Positions 54,266-64,000 of a DNA stretch of 64,000 bases are shown piece by piece. Made by a program: the position numbers and the translations under genes. Origin of the DNA: Cycas panzhihuaensis (taxonomy: Eukaryota > Cycadophyta); NCBI GenBank assembly GCA_023213395.1, contig CM041465.1, forward strand, positions 232,445,741-232,509,740, in the 5' to 3' direction. Numbering within the stretch: the first letter of the stretch is position 1; each line of letters begins with the position of its first letter. The notes beneath the pieces were generated by a model. That model saw only the letters and a list, made by a program, of their open reading frames with translations. It was not told the origin of the DNA and searched no databases.

Positions 54266-55474
54266 TGAGGGAATATGTAATTCCATATAATGTTTAATGT
54301 ATTTAATGTTTTAAGGCTCTTCTTTTTTGGCATATTAAAATATGGGAGGATATTTGAGAAAGGCATTGATTATTATGCTATAACAACCCATTTCCATGTT
54401 GACCCTATTTCCATGATGAAATGGAGGATTTGAAGACTTTATTTTCTAGCATGACAAAGACTTGGTTTAATTCCTTTTGAAGCTCTTAAGAACCCTTTTT
54501 TATTAAACACTTATGAGTGTTTTTTCTTATTAATTACATCTGATATTTTTTATTGGCAATTATATTATTTTTTAGCAGAAGATGCTTAATGAAAGCATAT
54601 TTTATTATCAGTAAACCTACGAAGCTTAAGCTCTAAGTGATATTCATTTGTATCCTTGAAGAAACCATACAGGGTGGAGACTTCAAGGTGAACCTGCTTA
54701 TGTACTCTCATATACTGAAGGAACCATAAATTGGTTGCCTCAAATGAGAATAAAGTTGGTTTGGTACTTAACTTATTTACTCAGTAGATTTACTCGCAAA
54801 ATGAAGTTGGATTATTGTTGATTAAACCTTGTACCTAAAGGAGGTTCCTATTTAACTAGCAGTTGAAGTGATTGGTTATACATGCATTATGGTAAATAGG
54901 GATTTCTTCATAAGGACTTCATTAAATTTAGTTTGTAGCTTGCAAATACAACTAATACAATATGGAGACAATCTTTATTAGATCCAACAATTAATTTTAG
55001 TTTCAACATAATTCTACAGGATGTAATACTAAACATTATGGGGGGATGTTAAAACATAATGCTTAATGTGGGTTGATGTGTTAATGTTAAGTATCCCCCT
55101 TATCTTTCCTTGGATTTCATAGGAATATTATATTGGGATATTAAGATGTGTGCATAAGTTACACACCAATTCATATAATTGTCTTATTGGAGGACATATA
55201 GGTTCTTACATATGATTAGACAAGTATGAGATAACATGTACTATAAATATGTATTTATACTAATGCAGTAATTTGAAGATGATCATTTTCCATAGTTTTC
55301 TTATATTATGTATTTGTACATACTTCATTTTATATTTGTTTCTTTATTGTTTTATTATTAATCACCTCATGTTTTTTGCATGTTTACTTTGATAGTTTTA
55401 TCTTTCTAATATTATGATTACAGAGGTTACTCTGAATCCTATTTTTTGACATGGTTTCGAGTATGTTTTTGACA
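54266..55474 (+). repeat. D array LTR3
   Basis: Starts TGAGGGAATATG after a G-rich purine tract and ends TTTTTGACA. Inner TGTTAAAA start at 55047, preceded by a GGGGGGA run. It is the uninterrupted reference copy for the array. Confidence 0.82.
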
Positions 55475-55483
55475 ATATACATA

Positions 55484-55506
<23 letters not shown>
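55484..55506. repeat. (TG)n microsatellite at right edge of array D
   Basis: Begins ten bases after the end of LTR3; the reverse complement of the AC repeat at the left edge. Confidence 0.95.
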
Positions 55507-55515
<9 letters not shown>

Positions 55516-57561
55516 CAGATATAGTATTAGAAGGGCTTGTGAAGAGGATGTTTCTTTGCCTTATGAATTTTAAAATGTACTACTTGTATAAATCTTCTAA
55601 GGTTAAATGGAAGGAACAAAAAAAGATTATATGTTTTTTTTAATTTTTATTTTTTTTGGAATTAAAGAAGCTTATTGTGTCTTGTTGTCTAAAACTACTA
55701 TGTGGTGAAATGCATAATTTTGTAATTAAAAGAAGAATATATATGATGAAAAAAAAAAATGTTATATATTTATCCCACTATTGTGGAGTATTGTTATTGG
55801 ACAAAGCACATTGTTATGGACTTCATATTAAAAAATGCAACCTATATGGTTTTAGAATTGCAACTCTAAAAGATCGTAGCATATAATGGAGGACATAGCC
55901 ATCTGTAAAGTGGGTCACACATGATGGAGGAGGATAGAGCCATCCCCAAAGTATGAGACTCTTGGATCATGGAGATGGTGACAAAGTAAAAAATATAGAG
56001 AGAATCATTTGCATGTCTATGAAAATGTAGGAGATGTGAGTATTGATGGCAAAATAGAGTAAACATGGGTGCCAAAGGAGATCCCCCCTATAAAGAAATA
56101 CACCACATACATTGAAGATGCAATAGTGGGAATGCATGAAGTGCATTGAAGATATGATAAAGAGTACACAAAAACTTGCTAGGAAGAGATATAATAAAGA
56201 GCATACAAAAAAAAAAAGCCTAAAAATAAGTAGAGTCACCTCGTGTAGAGTAGAGAAGATGAAAAAGGCACTACGAACAAGCATACACTAGAAAGAGGCA
56301 CCTTATGGACAAAAGAGAAGCATAATTATCAATGCAATTAAACATGATACAATTAAGAATAAGACAATGGGTACATTTTGAAGGTTTACCCACTCACAGA
56401 CACCATGGTGAATCACTTTTTTTTTGGGGAAAAACATTTATTCATGATATTATTTATTATTTGTTTAGTATCTTAAATTTTATGGGCTATATACTTGAAA
56501 GTAAAAATAAAAAAATAAATTATATTTGAGAATTGCACAAAGTCCTAAAACCTTTGAGCATATGACCCCATGGTTATATGGTAATTTAATGTGCCCTGAT
56601 AGCCTGACACTAAAGGGACTAACCCCCTGGTTTTTAGCCCCTTATCATATTTAAAGTATATGGCTTCATATTTTTAAGTGTATCTTAAGCATGGAGAGTT
56701 TAGTTTTAGTTCCAAAAGATGTATTGGAATCCTAGTTTAGCCTCCTTCACAACAACATGTGAAACAAATCATTTTAGAGTTGCTTATTGCAAAAAAAATT
56801 AACTTATAGTGAATACATGTGTTAAAAAGAGTCTTTTTTTAAAAAAATTCTTATTACTTTTAGGCACATATATTTATTATGAATTGTTTATTCATGTAAT
56901 ATATCTCTAAATGGAAAGAAAATATAAAATTCTGTATTAGAGGGTTGATTTTATGCTTTGGAGAACCCATTTTAATTTTAAAAAAATGTTAAAATATCAT
57001 CAAAGAGAGTTTATTTATAATATTTCTCAAGTCACATCCTTTTTAAAGTCATTTTATCTCATTGTTAAGTTGTATTATTAGACCATTATTAGCCCATAAA
57101 GGTATTTATACGGCTATAATGCCCTTCTTATCATGTACTTCTACCCATAGTCACTGAAGATTTAATGTATTTTTAGCCATAATTTCTAATGAATGATGTA
57201 TTTTCAAGCATGTGTTCCCAAAGAAGTTGTCTATAGTCCCATTTAACAAGAGGTGGGACAATGTTTCAACTACTCTTGCATTTTATTTCAAACTCACTTA
57301 ACTTGGCCATAAGAAACACTATGTTCTCATAGTAATGTTGATGTGGTGCTGACAAAACTATGTAATTGAAGGAGTTACCTAGCAAGCTGGTACGCAAAGT
57401 CGTTGGTTACCTATATGGTCTAGTAGACGAAGCATCCTTCGTATGTATGTCAATGTCATTTGATGATTAGCTAAAGTAGCTTGGTTCCAATAAATTGAGC
57501 ACTTAAAATTGTATTTAATATGATATTTTATAATCATGTAATTATATATTACGGTGGGGAA
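55507..57561 (+). other. Right half of the internal region of element G
   Basis: No intact gene. 57218-57560 resembles 44161-44500 of element C (shared ATAGTCCCATTTA and GGTTACCTATATGG-like runs). The sequence ends with the purine tract at 57553-57560. Confidence 0.55.
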
Positions 57562-57919
57562 TGTTGGATGGTAATATCTAATTACATTTATTATAGTCAT
57601 TAGTCCCATTCACACTCTCTCAATTATTAGTGAATTTTATGTTGTAGTTATATAAATCTACGTGCCACTTGTAATATGTGATAATATACATAGATTGACT
57701 TTAGGGGTTCTTCACATGACGTGAGTTGCATTATAAATATATAATTAATTTTTTCAATAAGGTGAGGATTAACCATTCTTTTATATGACTTATACACTTA
57801 CATATACTTCATCTTATTATTGTCTAATTGATCTATCTCTTACTCACCTCCTAGTCTATTACATGCCCTTGTTGGATCCATCTTGTCTATTATTCCATTT
57901 ACATTCTAGTTGCCCAATA
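57562..57919 (+). repeat. LTR of family G, right copy, followed by a second primer site
   Basis: TGTTGGATGG...CAATA, 358 bp, preceded by a purine tract as for a 3' LTR but followed by TGGTATTAGAGC (57923-57934) and about 80 bp resembling 37571-37645. It therefore acted as the start of another unit as well. Confidence 0.78.
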
Positions 57920-58010
57920 TATTGGTATTAGAGCTTCATGCTCTAAATCCAACATTGTGTTATTAGAGTTATAAATATTTCCAACATTTTATAATCTTTA
58001 GAGTTTGACT

Positions 58011-59339
58011 ATATACATACTCCATGTAACCGTCCATAAACCATACAATTATATATGTGCCAATCACATGGTTTAAAGTATGTGAGCTATACAATTATAC
58101 ATATAATCTATCCTATAGTGATCCTTAAGGTTGTACGATGATGTATATACTAATTGTATGGATATATATGAATAAAAGAGAGAGGAAGCTCATATATTTA
58201 TATACGTACTAGGTATGTAAGATATATAATCGAGGTATAAGGAAGTAAACATGTTGCACATTTGAGTGTTTAAATGGAAAATTTAATGTTATGCACTGTG
58301 TTTAGTTACACTTGTCAAAGTCTTAAATTTGCATATTATTATTGCTAGAGTTTTTGTATATTGTTGTTAAAACCCTAGATTTGCATTTTTCATTAGTTGT
58401 AGATTTTGTAAAAACTATAAATATAACAAAATCTTATCTTTATATAATTTATGGGTATATTCATATCATGTTTATTGTAGAATATTATACATATGTATTG
58501 TTGTTACAGTAGTATATAGAAACACAACTTATAATGCTAAGATTATATTGCATAAAGTAAATATGTTAGGACATGTTTATATCCATTTGTTATCATAATT
58601 AGAATAACTTGTTAAAGCATGTTAAAGTCTACTATAATTACGTTAAAAGCCATTGAACTTGCAGTTTGACAAGTGGCATGAAAAACATTCTATTATGGGA
58701 AAGCTAAGAGACATAGATTAATGAGTTGATTACTTATATACCTTAGTGTATGCATTGACGAGTTATGACTTAAGAAGGGATAATGTGAAAATTAATTGTG
58801 CTCTTGCGAACAAGGGCTGGTGTGCAAAAGAATTAAACTCTTAAAGGCTCCTTATAATAAAAATCATGCTTTTGGAGATTCTTGACAGTACTCACACTAT
58901 CCTGGGATGCCACCTTATTGAGATGGGTGGAATGTAATATGAGGAAGTGCATATTAATTATTAATTAATCTAATTAAAGGCAATATGAATGTAAGTTTCT
59001 ACAACATGATGCCTCTTTATAAACAATGGTGCTCTTAAGGCATAAGTCATATTATCTTGGAATGCCTTGTCATGTACTCAATCTTTTGTTATGAACTTGT
59101 GAATAAAGTGGCAAATCAAAAAAACTCATGAGTAAGGTGCATCTAACTTATGTCTATTATTATATATTACATGTTAGATTGTTAATTGTTCATGTGCAAA
59201 GAAGGATCATACAAGATTCAAGTTTATGACTTCACATGCATGTGTCCACGTAAATACCACCCTATCAATACAATCTCTCACCACTATAACGAATACATTT
59301 TGTTTCTCTCTACTTCCAGAAGTATGATATAAATTAGTC
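58011..59339. other. No gene recognised
   Basis: AT-rich; no repeat partner or ORF was found. It lies upstream of the putative host gene start. Confidence 0.5.
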
Positions 59340-59901
59340 AACTATCTTAAATACACACCTGTCACAGGTCGCGGCCTTTGGCATGTAACCTTGCGTAGGG
59401 CCCTACGTGATGGGAAATGGACATTTGCCTAGAAAACGACTACGCTATTCCCTTTACCTTCGGCACCTACGGGAGCGTGAGAATTCCCATCATTTTTTTT
59501 TAATTTTCGTGAAAATTTTAAATGGAAGAAAAATTCTCTCCCGCCATCGGGGTTCGTGTTTTTACAAGGGACAGAGGTCATTTACGGGAATGGGTGTAAT
59601 AATTCGAAAAGAAAATTGCAGCACCACCCTCCTTCAGTCTCTCAAGGGAAGGAAAGCGGAATAGTTTTGGTTGGATTTCTGCCATATATTTTTTCCGACG
59701 TTCTGCCCTTCTCTATTTTTTGGGGAGAGGACGGCGAAGACAACGATTGAATTATGCATCCATTCGCACTCCCATAGCCCGTCAGCAGTTTCTCAGTATC
59801 ATTTTCATAATCATTATCAACTGGCACTGCCTTTCATCGAAGGGTCGAAACACACATGATTGCAGTGGAAAACCCCGTTCTAGGGTTGGATTGTTGAAGG
59901 G
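59340..59901 (+). promoter_or_regulatory. Putative promoter and 5' untranslated region of a host gene
   Basis: This stretch is noticeably richer in G and C than its surroundings, unlike the decayed repeats around it. It contains a perfect 14-bp palindrome CGTAGGGCCCTACG (59394-59407) with a GGGCCC core, resembling plant TCP-type sites. A weak TATA-like GATATAAATT lies near 59326. The transcription start cannot be fixed. Short upstream ORFs exist. The exact split between promoter and leader is unknown. Confidence 0.5.
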
Positions 59902-60053
59902 ATGGATCCTCACGGGAGGTTTCTAGAAACTTCCAAGAGGGATATGAAGAAGCGCGCACTGTTAGACCGATGGAGAGACATTGAAGAGGAGGAAACCGTT
60001 CAAGATGTGTCTGCGGCAGACGACGCAGAATTTCGACGACGCAAGGAAGAGTG
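59902..60053 (+). CDS. First coding exon of an unidentified host gene
   Basis: ATG at 59902 opens 50 codons plus two bases (protein start MDPHGRFLETSKRDMKKRAL; end DAEFRRRKEE) and stops at a consensus donor, G|GTGAGT at 60053/60054, followed by a poly-T intron start. The peptide is charged, helical and Glu/Arg-rich, with no signal peptide or membrane segment. Codon use is GC-richer than the retroelement fossils and there is no internal stop. I do not recognise the protein. The remainder of the gene must lie downstream, after an intron of at least 3.9 kb that leaves the window. The plant-gene reading depends on the GC shift, ATG context and donor site. Confidence 0.65.
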
Positions 60054-61629
60054 GTGAGTTTTTTTTTTCCCCGGGAAGATACATGGAATTTGTTTATTTC
60101 ATCCTTGAAAAAAATTGAATCGCATTATCTTGTGAATTGTCAATGTTGGCTTTGCTAGAATTGAACTACTGCAGTAGAACCTCTAGGCCGAGCCCATATG
60201 GTTGTAGATGCTCTGTAAAATTCCGCCTTCTTTAAGCACTTCTAGGGTTTGCAACTTTGCCTCGGCATCCCGTGCAGGGAAATTCTAATGAGTTCTGTTA
60301 GGGATTCTGGCTGTTATAGTATTCCGGGTTAGATTTTTTTTATTTAAATGGGGACCCCCTTGGATATAAGGAAATTATGAAGGCCTGAGAAATATATTAA
60401 AGTATAAACTGGCACAAAAGACAATGCCAAGAATGCAAGGTTGATAATGCTAAGGCCATGCTAATAGGCGTTGATTAATTGTTTATTCATGAATGGATAG
60501 CTGAGTTGTTATACTTTCCTGATAAAAACAAGTTGCCCTTCTAGAAGGGCTTTCCCTGTGCAGCGGTCAATGCAGCTGATTTTCCTTCGAAATAGGGAAT
60601 TGTTGTTGGCAATGGTTGTTCTCTAATAGCAATGCGACAATGGTGGCCCACAGATGATGTGTTGTGGGTCATTTTCTGTCAGAGTTGGCTGCCAGTTAAT
60701 TGAATGAGCATCCACGATAACACAGAAAACAAGGAGGGGAGATATCCTTTTTCTGTGTAGACCTAATATGTTGGTGTGTTTTAGGGTTACAGAAAATTTT
60801 GGCTAAAATTGAAAACGAAAAAAAAACGAAGGGCAAAAAGAATTGTTGAACTTCTAATGCTTTAAAGGTCAAACTGGTATTGATAGACTAAATGAATCAA
60901 ACTTGTGGCCTTTTAAATATGATGTCGCAGAAAAGTCAATTCAAGTTTATCTTTTAGCTCTCTTGATTTTTAAGAGTTTTTAAATTGCTTTATTTGTTAG
61001 GAATATGTACAGACTGTTCTTTTTTGTTTTATTCTTTTGCTATGAGCCCATACCACAAATTTGGTGTTAGCATTCCAATGATTTCAATGAGTATGGAAAT
61101 TTGGAGCATGTTATAAGAGATTTTAATTATTTTCAGATTTTTTTTTTTTTATTGTTTGGAATGTTTAGTAGGCATGGATTGTTGAATTTTCTATGCTATG
61201 ATCTCATTCCCTAGTATGTTGCAAGAGAGGGAGAAGGAAGTTACAAAATGATTGAAAGAGGCCTAGGGAGAATAACAAAGCACAAACAAAAAATTGCTCA
61301 AGGAATTATGGAGAGGAATAGAGAATTAACTACTCATGAAATGCCACTAGATATGCCATTCTAGGTAGCATTCTGCCCATACTAATGCCATTTTGGGATG
61401 GCGCTCTTGGTTGAGTTCTTTGCACATGCTATTTTGATAGTGTTTTGGTAGCATTCCTCTCTTGATGTTGTCTTAAAGCTTTTTGGGTAATGTTTTGATT
61501 AGAGGGTTGCATTTTTGTGCCTATTCTCTAATTGTTCCCTTGTGGGTGGCATTCTTGTGAATCTTCTTCAATTGATTGCACAACATTCCAATGCACAATT
61601 TTTGATTTATAGAGAAGAATGGAGGTGTC
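60054..61629 (+). other. Putative first intron, proximal part
   Basis: Starts with the donor GTGAGT and a T-run. No further exon with consensus acceptor and open frame continuing phase 2 was found in this stretch; sequence is T-rich as in plant introns. Confidence 0.45.
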
Positions 61630-61634
61630 GGAGT

Positions 61635-62027
61635 TGTTAGAACATAATGTTTAATGAGGGATTATGTGTTTGGTTAAGTGTCCCCCTTATCTCTCATAGG
61701 TATTATTTTATTGTAATATTGAGATGTGTGCATGTGAAGCACACCTATTCATGTAAATGTCCCCATTGGTGGACTTAAGGGTTCTTCCATCTCATTGGTT
61801 AAGTATGAGGTCAATTGTACTATAAGTATGTATTCATGCCTAATGCAATAATTTGGAAGGTGATCATTTTTCCATATCTCTGTTGTTGTGTTTCGTATTG
61901 TACATATTTTATCTTTGTTTATTTCATTTATTGTTTTATCATTTTATTTCCCTCATACTTCATTAATATTTTCATCGTGGTTTTAAAGGCAATCTTTGAA
62001 ATCCTATGTTTTAACAAGAGTTTCTTA
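61635..62027 (+). repeat. Solo LTR related to the 3' part of D LTRs
   Basis: Starts TGTTAGAACATAATG and is similar to the last 400 bp of the D LTRs (from 39019, 51715 and 55047). It is flanked by GGAGT at 61630-61634 and 62028-62032, a plausible 5-bp target duplication. No internal region is attached, so it is a solo LTR left by recombination. Confidence 0.7.
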
Positions 62028-62439
62028 GGAGTTTGCTTCCTTCTTTTGAAGGTTGATGGACCTGTGTAGAAGCAAGGAGGAGTTTGATGGTAACTTGGAC
62101 TTGTTACAATATAGATGAGCTCGTAAAAATGAAAAGAATTGCTCTTCTATTTAACTTGATAAGGATGTGATGTGTAATGGAAGAGTCATTTCTCTTTTTA
62201 AGATGTCATGTGCATCATGAGATGAAGGCATTGTTATAAGAAATTAAAAAAGTATTTGTTCAATTATAAAAGCAAAAGGCTAATTACAATTTATCGACCC
62301 TCATTAACTTAATTATCCGTAAACAAAAGCTATTTTTAAACCTTAAGAGAACTCAAAAGGCCAAATAGAAATAAAGTGCATATGTCACAATTAATATTAC
62401 ATGGATGAGCAGTAACCATGCTTATCAATTCCTCCCTAC

Positions 62440-63015
62440 TTAGGAGGAAATTGTCCCCAATTTTGCCACTTGTTATAGATGTGGAAGCCATGTTCGAATG
62501 TGATTGGCAAAATCCATTTAGCTTGCATAGGCGAGCAACCTTTCTTCCCCACAAAATATGTAGTTGTCTACTAGTGCCATGTGGTCTATGTCTTCGTGTC
62601 CAAAAGATTGTCCATTGGAAGTAGAGGTTGCATCACCTCAATCTCTTCCCCCAATAGTGGCTATCTACATTGTATGAGATTGTTGATGTTGAAGATGTCA
62701 TTCATCCCAATATGAGTGAAAAGATGCAGGTGGACAACATTGGTTCCTATTGTCTTAGTGATATGGTATGGTCCAAACTAAATGTGTTTGAGCTTATGGT
62801 GGGCCTAGTTCTTAAATTGCTACTTATTCAAGTGGAACCAAACTTTATTGGCAACTTGGAAGTCATATGGGACTTTGTGTTGATCATGTTGGGTCTTATC
62901 CCTAGCTTGGGACTTGATGATGATCTCCCATACCCTGGCATGCACTCGTTGGAGGTGCTCCATAAAAACTACACCCTTTTGCTACTTGACCTACTCATAA
63001 TATGTTGGTTTCTAG
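62440..63015 (-). pseudogene. Ty3/gypsy integrase C-terminal remnant
   Basis: The minus-strand translation reads VFMEHLQRVHARVWEIIIKS, DKTQHDQHKVPYDFQVANKV, WFHLNK, then HHKLKHIxFGPYHITKTIGT, the integrase C-terminal domain, followed by a degraded tail (KWILPITFEHGFHIYNKWQN) like the post-integrase end of plant gypsy elements. Stops and shifts are present. The other domains are missing. The plus-strand open frame at 62670-63071 is the antisense shadow of this fossil. Confidence 0.8.
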
Positions 63016-63156
63016 AAGTGCTATTGGAAGTTCATAGGGGACTACAGGTTAGAACTTGTAGCATACCTTGAGTAGAGAATGCTTGTTAGGAACATGTACT
63101 ATACAATTGTACTGGTGTTGGATAAACATAATATATCTGTCCTAATGAGTCATAGC

Positions 63157-63721
63157 TGTTAAACCTTATGTTTAAATGTTAAGTTAATGTACTTTTATTT
63201 TTCATGTAATATATGCACCTTTTACTTTAGGGGTGACTTATCACTTAAGTGATAAAGTGCACACCCACATTCTTTCTAGTGACACAACGTTGTCACTAAA
63301 GGGTCAAATGGACCCTCATGCACTCTTTTGAGGATCCATGTGAGGTATCTTGGATGTTTGACACTTGTCGAACATCCAAGGCCTTAGGTCTCTCATTTTG
63401 ATGATCCAAGTCATGTATCTTGGATGTTTGACACTTGTCAAACATCCAAGGCCTTAGGTCTCTCATGTCACTCTATATAATGAGACCTCTCCTCATTGTC
63501 CAAAAAGAAGAGTTGGAGTTGTATTGTTATGCTATCGCTTGCTAATCAAACTGCTTTTTCTTGGGAGGTTGGACCAATTCCAACTCCACATATTGGGTAT
63601 CATTTTCTCTTGCTCCTATTTCTCTTTGTGTTCTTTATGCTTTCATGTTTTCAAGCATTTGTAGTATTGTGCTTGTACTTATGATCTTGGGACTAATGTG
63701 GCCTAATGCCCATTTTTCACA
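63157..63721 (+). repeat. 5' LTR of a retrotransposon leaving the window
   Basis: Starts TGTTAAACC and ends TTTCACA, followed by an exact initiator tRNA-Met primer site at 63724-63735. It carries a TATA box CTATATAAT (63471-63479), two 70-bp tandem units (63331-63400 and 63401-63470) and several palindromes. The element's body lies beyond 64000, so its class is unknown. Confidence 0.85.
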
Positions 63722-63723
63722 TT

Positions 63724-63735
63724 TGGTATCAGAGC
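63724..63735 (+). other. Primer-binding site of the right-edge element
   Basis: TGGTATCAGAGC, exact complement of the 3' end of plant initiator tRNA-Met, two bases after the LTR end. Confidence 0.93.
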
Positions 63736-63799
63736 TCTAAGGTCTCTGAACTTAGCTTGTTTAAGCAATCGTTAGTTCTTTATCTCGCTATTTGTTTTG

Positions 63800-63892
63800 A
63801 AGATCGCCATCTCGCAGAAGATCGCCATCTCAAGAAGATCGCCATCTCGGCTCCTCAAGATCGCCATCTCAAGAAGATCGCCATCTCAAGAC
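63800..63892 (+). repeat. GATCGCCATCTC repeats in the leader of the right-edge element
   Basis: Five copies of GATCGCCATCTC separated by short AAGA- or GCA-type linkers, within the leader after the primer-binding site. The following sequence is CCACC/TCGCC-rich up to the window end. Confidence 0.9.
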
Positions 63893-64000
63893 TCAAAGTG
63901 CCACATCATCACAAAGGTAATCACAAGATCGGCCCAACTAAGCACCGCCCAATCAATCGGACAATCCTCACCTCGCCACCTCCCTCGGCCACCGCCATCT

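Larger units (their letters stand above)
38242..55474 (+). mobile_element. Tandem LTR array of family D (three LTRs, two internal regions)
   Basis: The order is LTR1 38242-39430, internal 39431-45359, LTR2 45360-52119, internal 52120-54265, LTR3 54266-55474. After removing nested elements C and E with one target duplication each, the LTRs are 1189, 1185 and 1209 bp and the internals 2113 and 2146 bp, a clear repeat of about 3.3 kb. Each internal begins with a tRNA-Met primer site (39431, 52120) and ends with a purine tract (45349-45359, 54256-54265). No intact ORF. A coiled-coil-like segment (IEDIDRRLQRYYAMKN near 40110, IEDVDRILQRHYTKEN near 52790) is conserved between the internals, suggesting a former coding region. 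Confidence 0.85.
37195..57919 (+). mobile_element. LTR element G, host of the nested cluster
   Basis: The two G LTRs (37195-37555 and 57562-57919) bracket 37571-38241 and 55475-57561 as the split internal region, about 2.7 kb, with array D inserted between. A purine tract (GGTGGGGA, 57553-57560) precedes the right LTR. The last 340 bp of the internal region resembles the matching end of element C (44161-44500), so the two families are related. No retroviral protein domain was recognised. The right LTR is itself followed by a primer site, so G was probably a tandem or recombined copy; no TSD was found. Confidence 0.6.

Noticed and set aside
59407-59926. Several short ORFs upstream of and overlapping the ATG at 59902
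   Set aside because: They are in different frames with no domain and end before or across the exon; the frame at 59902 alone reaches a consensus splice donor without a stop.
62670-63071. A 133-codon plus-strand ORF rich in Leu, Ile and Val
   Set aside because: It is antisense to a recognisable Ty3/gypsy integrase C-terminal fossil.

Overview
The window is nuclear DNA from a plant with a large, repeat-packed genome. The evidence is several LTR retrotransposons primed by plant initiator tRNA-Met, a plant-type LINE with a C-terminal RNase H, a chromodomain Ty3/gypsy element, and one isolated gene start with a canonical splice donor followed by an intron that runs off the window. The AT-richness, deep nesting and extreme decay would suit a gymnosperm or similar large-genome seed plant, but the species cannot be named from the sequence. 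No bacterial, organellar or CRISPR features were seen.

Layout. 1-2658: 5' half of a minus-strand Ty3/gypsy element (A) cut by the window edge. 3105-4150: a diverged repeat (family I), repeated at 35044-36113. 5452-7715: a 5'-truncated minus-strand LINE with a 17-bp target-site duplication (TSD). 8656-15720: a complete but dead minus-strand Ty3/gypsy element (B) with perfect 5-bp TSD, inserted in a repeat (family H) whose empty paralogue lies at about 28420-30120. 17800-20165: decayed reading frames, including a plus-strand gag/protease remnant. 20231-25547: a 5.3-kb block of almost perfectly alternating purine-pyrimidine DNA (TA, TG and CA steps). 25560-27238: a long decayed minus-strand reading frame of unknown identity. 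32502-34050: a Ty1/copia reverse transcriptase/RNase H remnant, followed by a tRNA-like sequence.

37195-57919 is a nest. LTR family G brackets a tandem array of family D (LTR-internal-LTR-internal-LTR, about 3.3-kb period, 38242-55474). Inside array D sit a 3.8-kb apparently non-coding LTR element (C, 41016-44826) and a chromodomain Ty3/gypsy element (E, 45719-51288), each with a perfect 5-bp TSD. Array D carries the intact sister copy of each insertion site, so the order of events can be read directly.

59340-60053 is the only region that looks like a host gene: a GC-richer 5' region, an ATG at 59902, 50 codons plus two bases, and a GTGAGT donor. The rest of the window would be its first intron (or intergenic), holding a solo LTR related to D (61635-62027), a minus-strand Ty3/gypsy integrase tail (about 62440-63015), and the 5' LTR plus leader of one more element (63157 to window end) rich in palindromes. 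Apart from that exon, no intact protein-coding gene was found; the other coding traces are retroelement or unidentified fossils.
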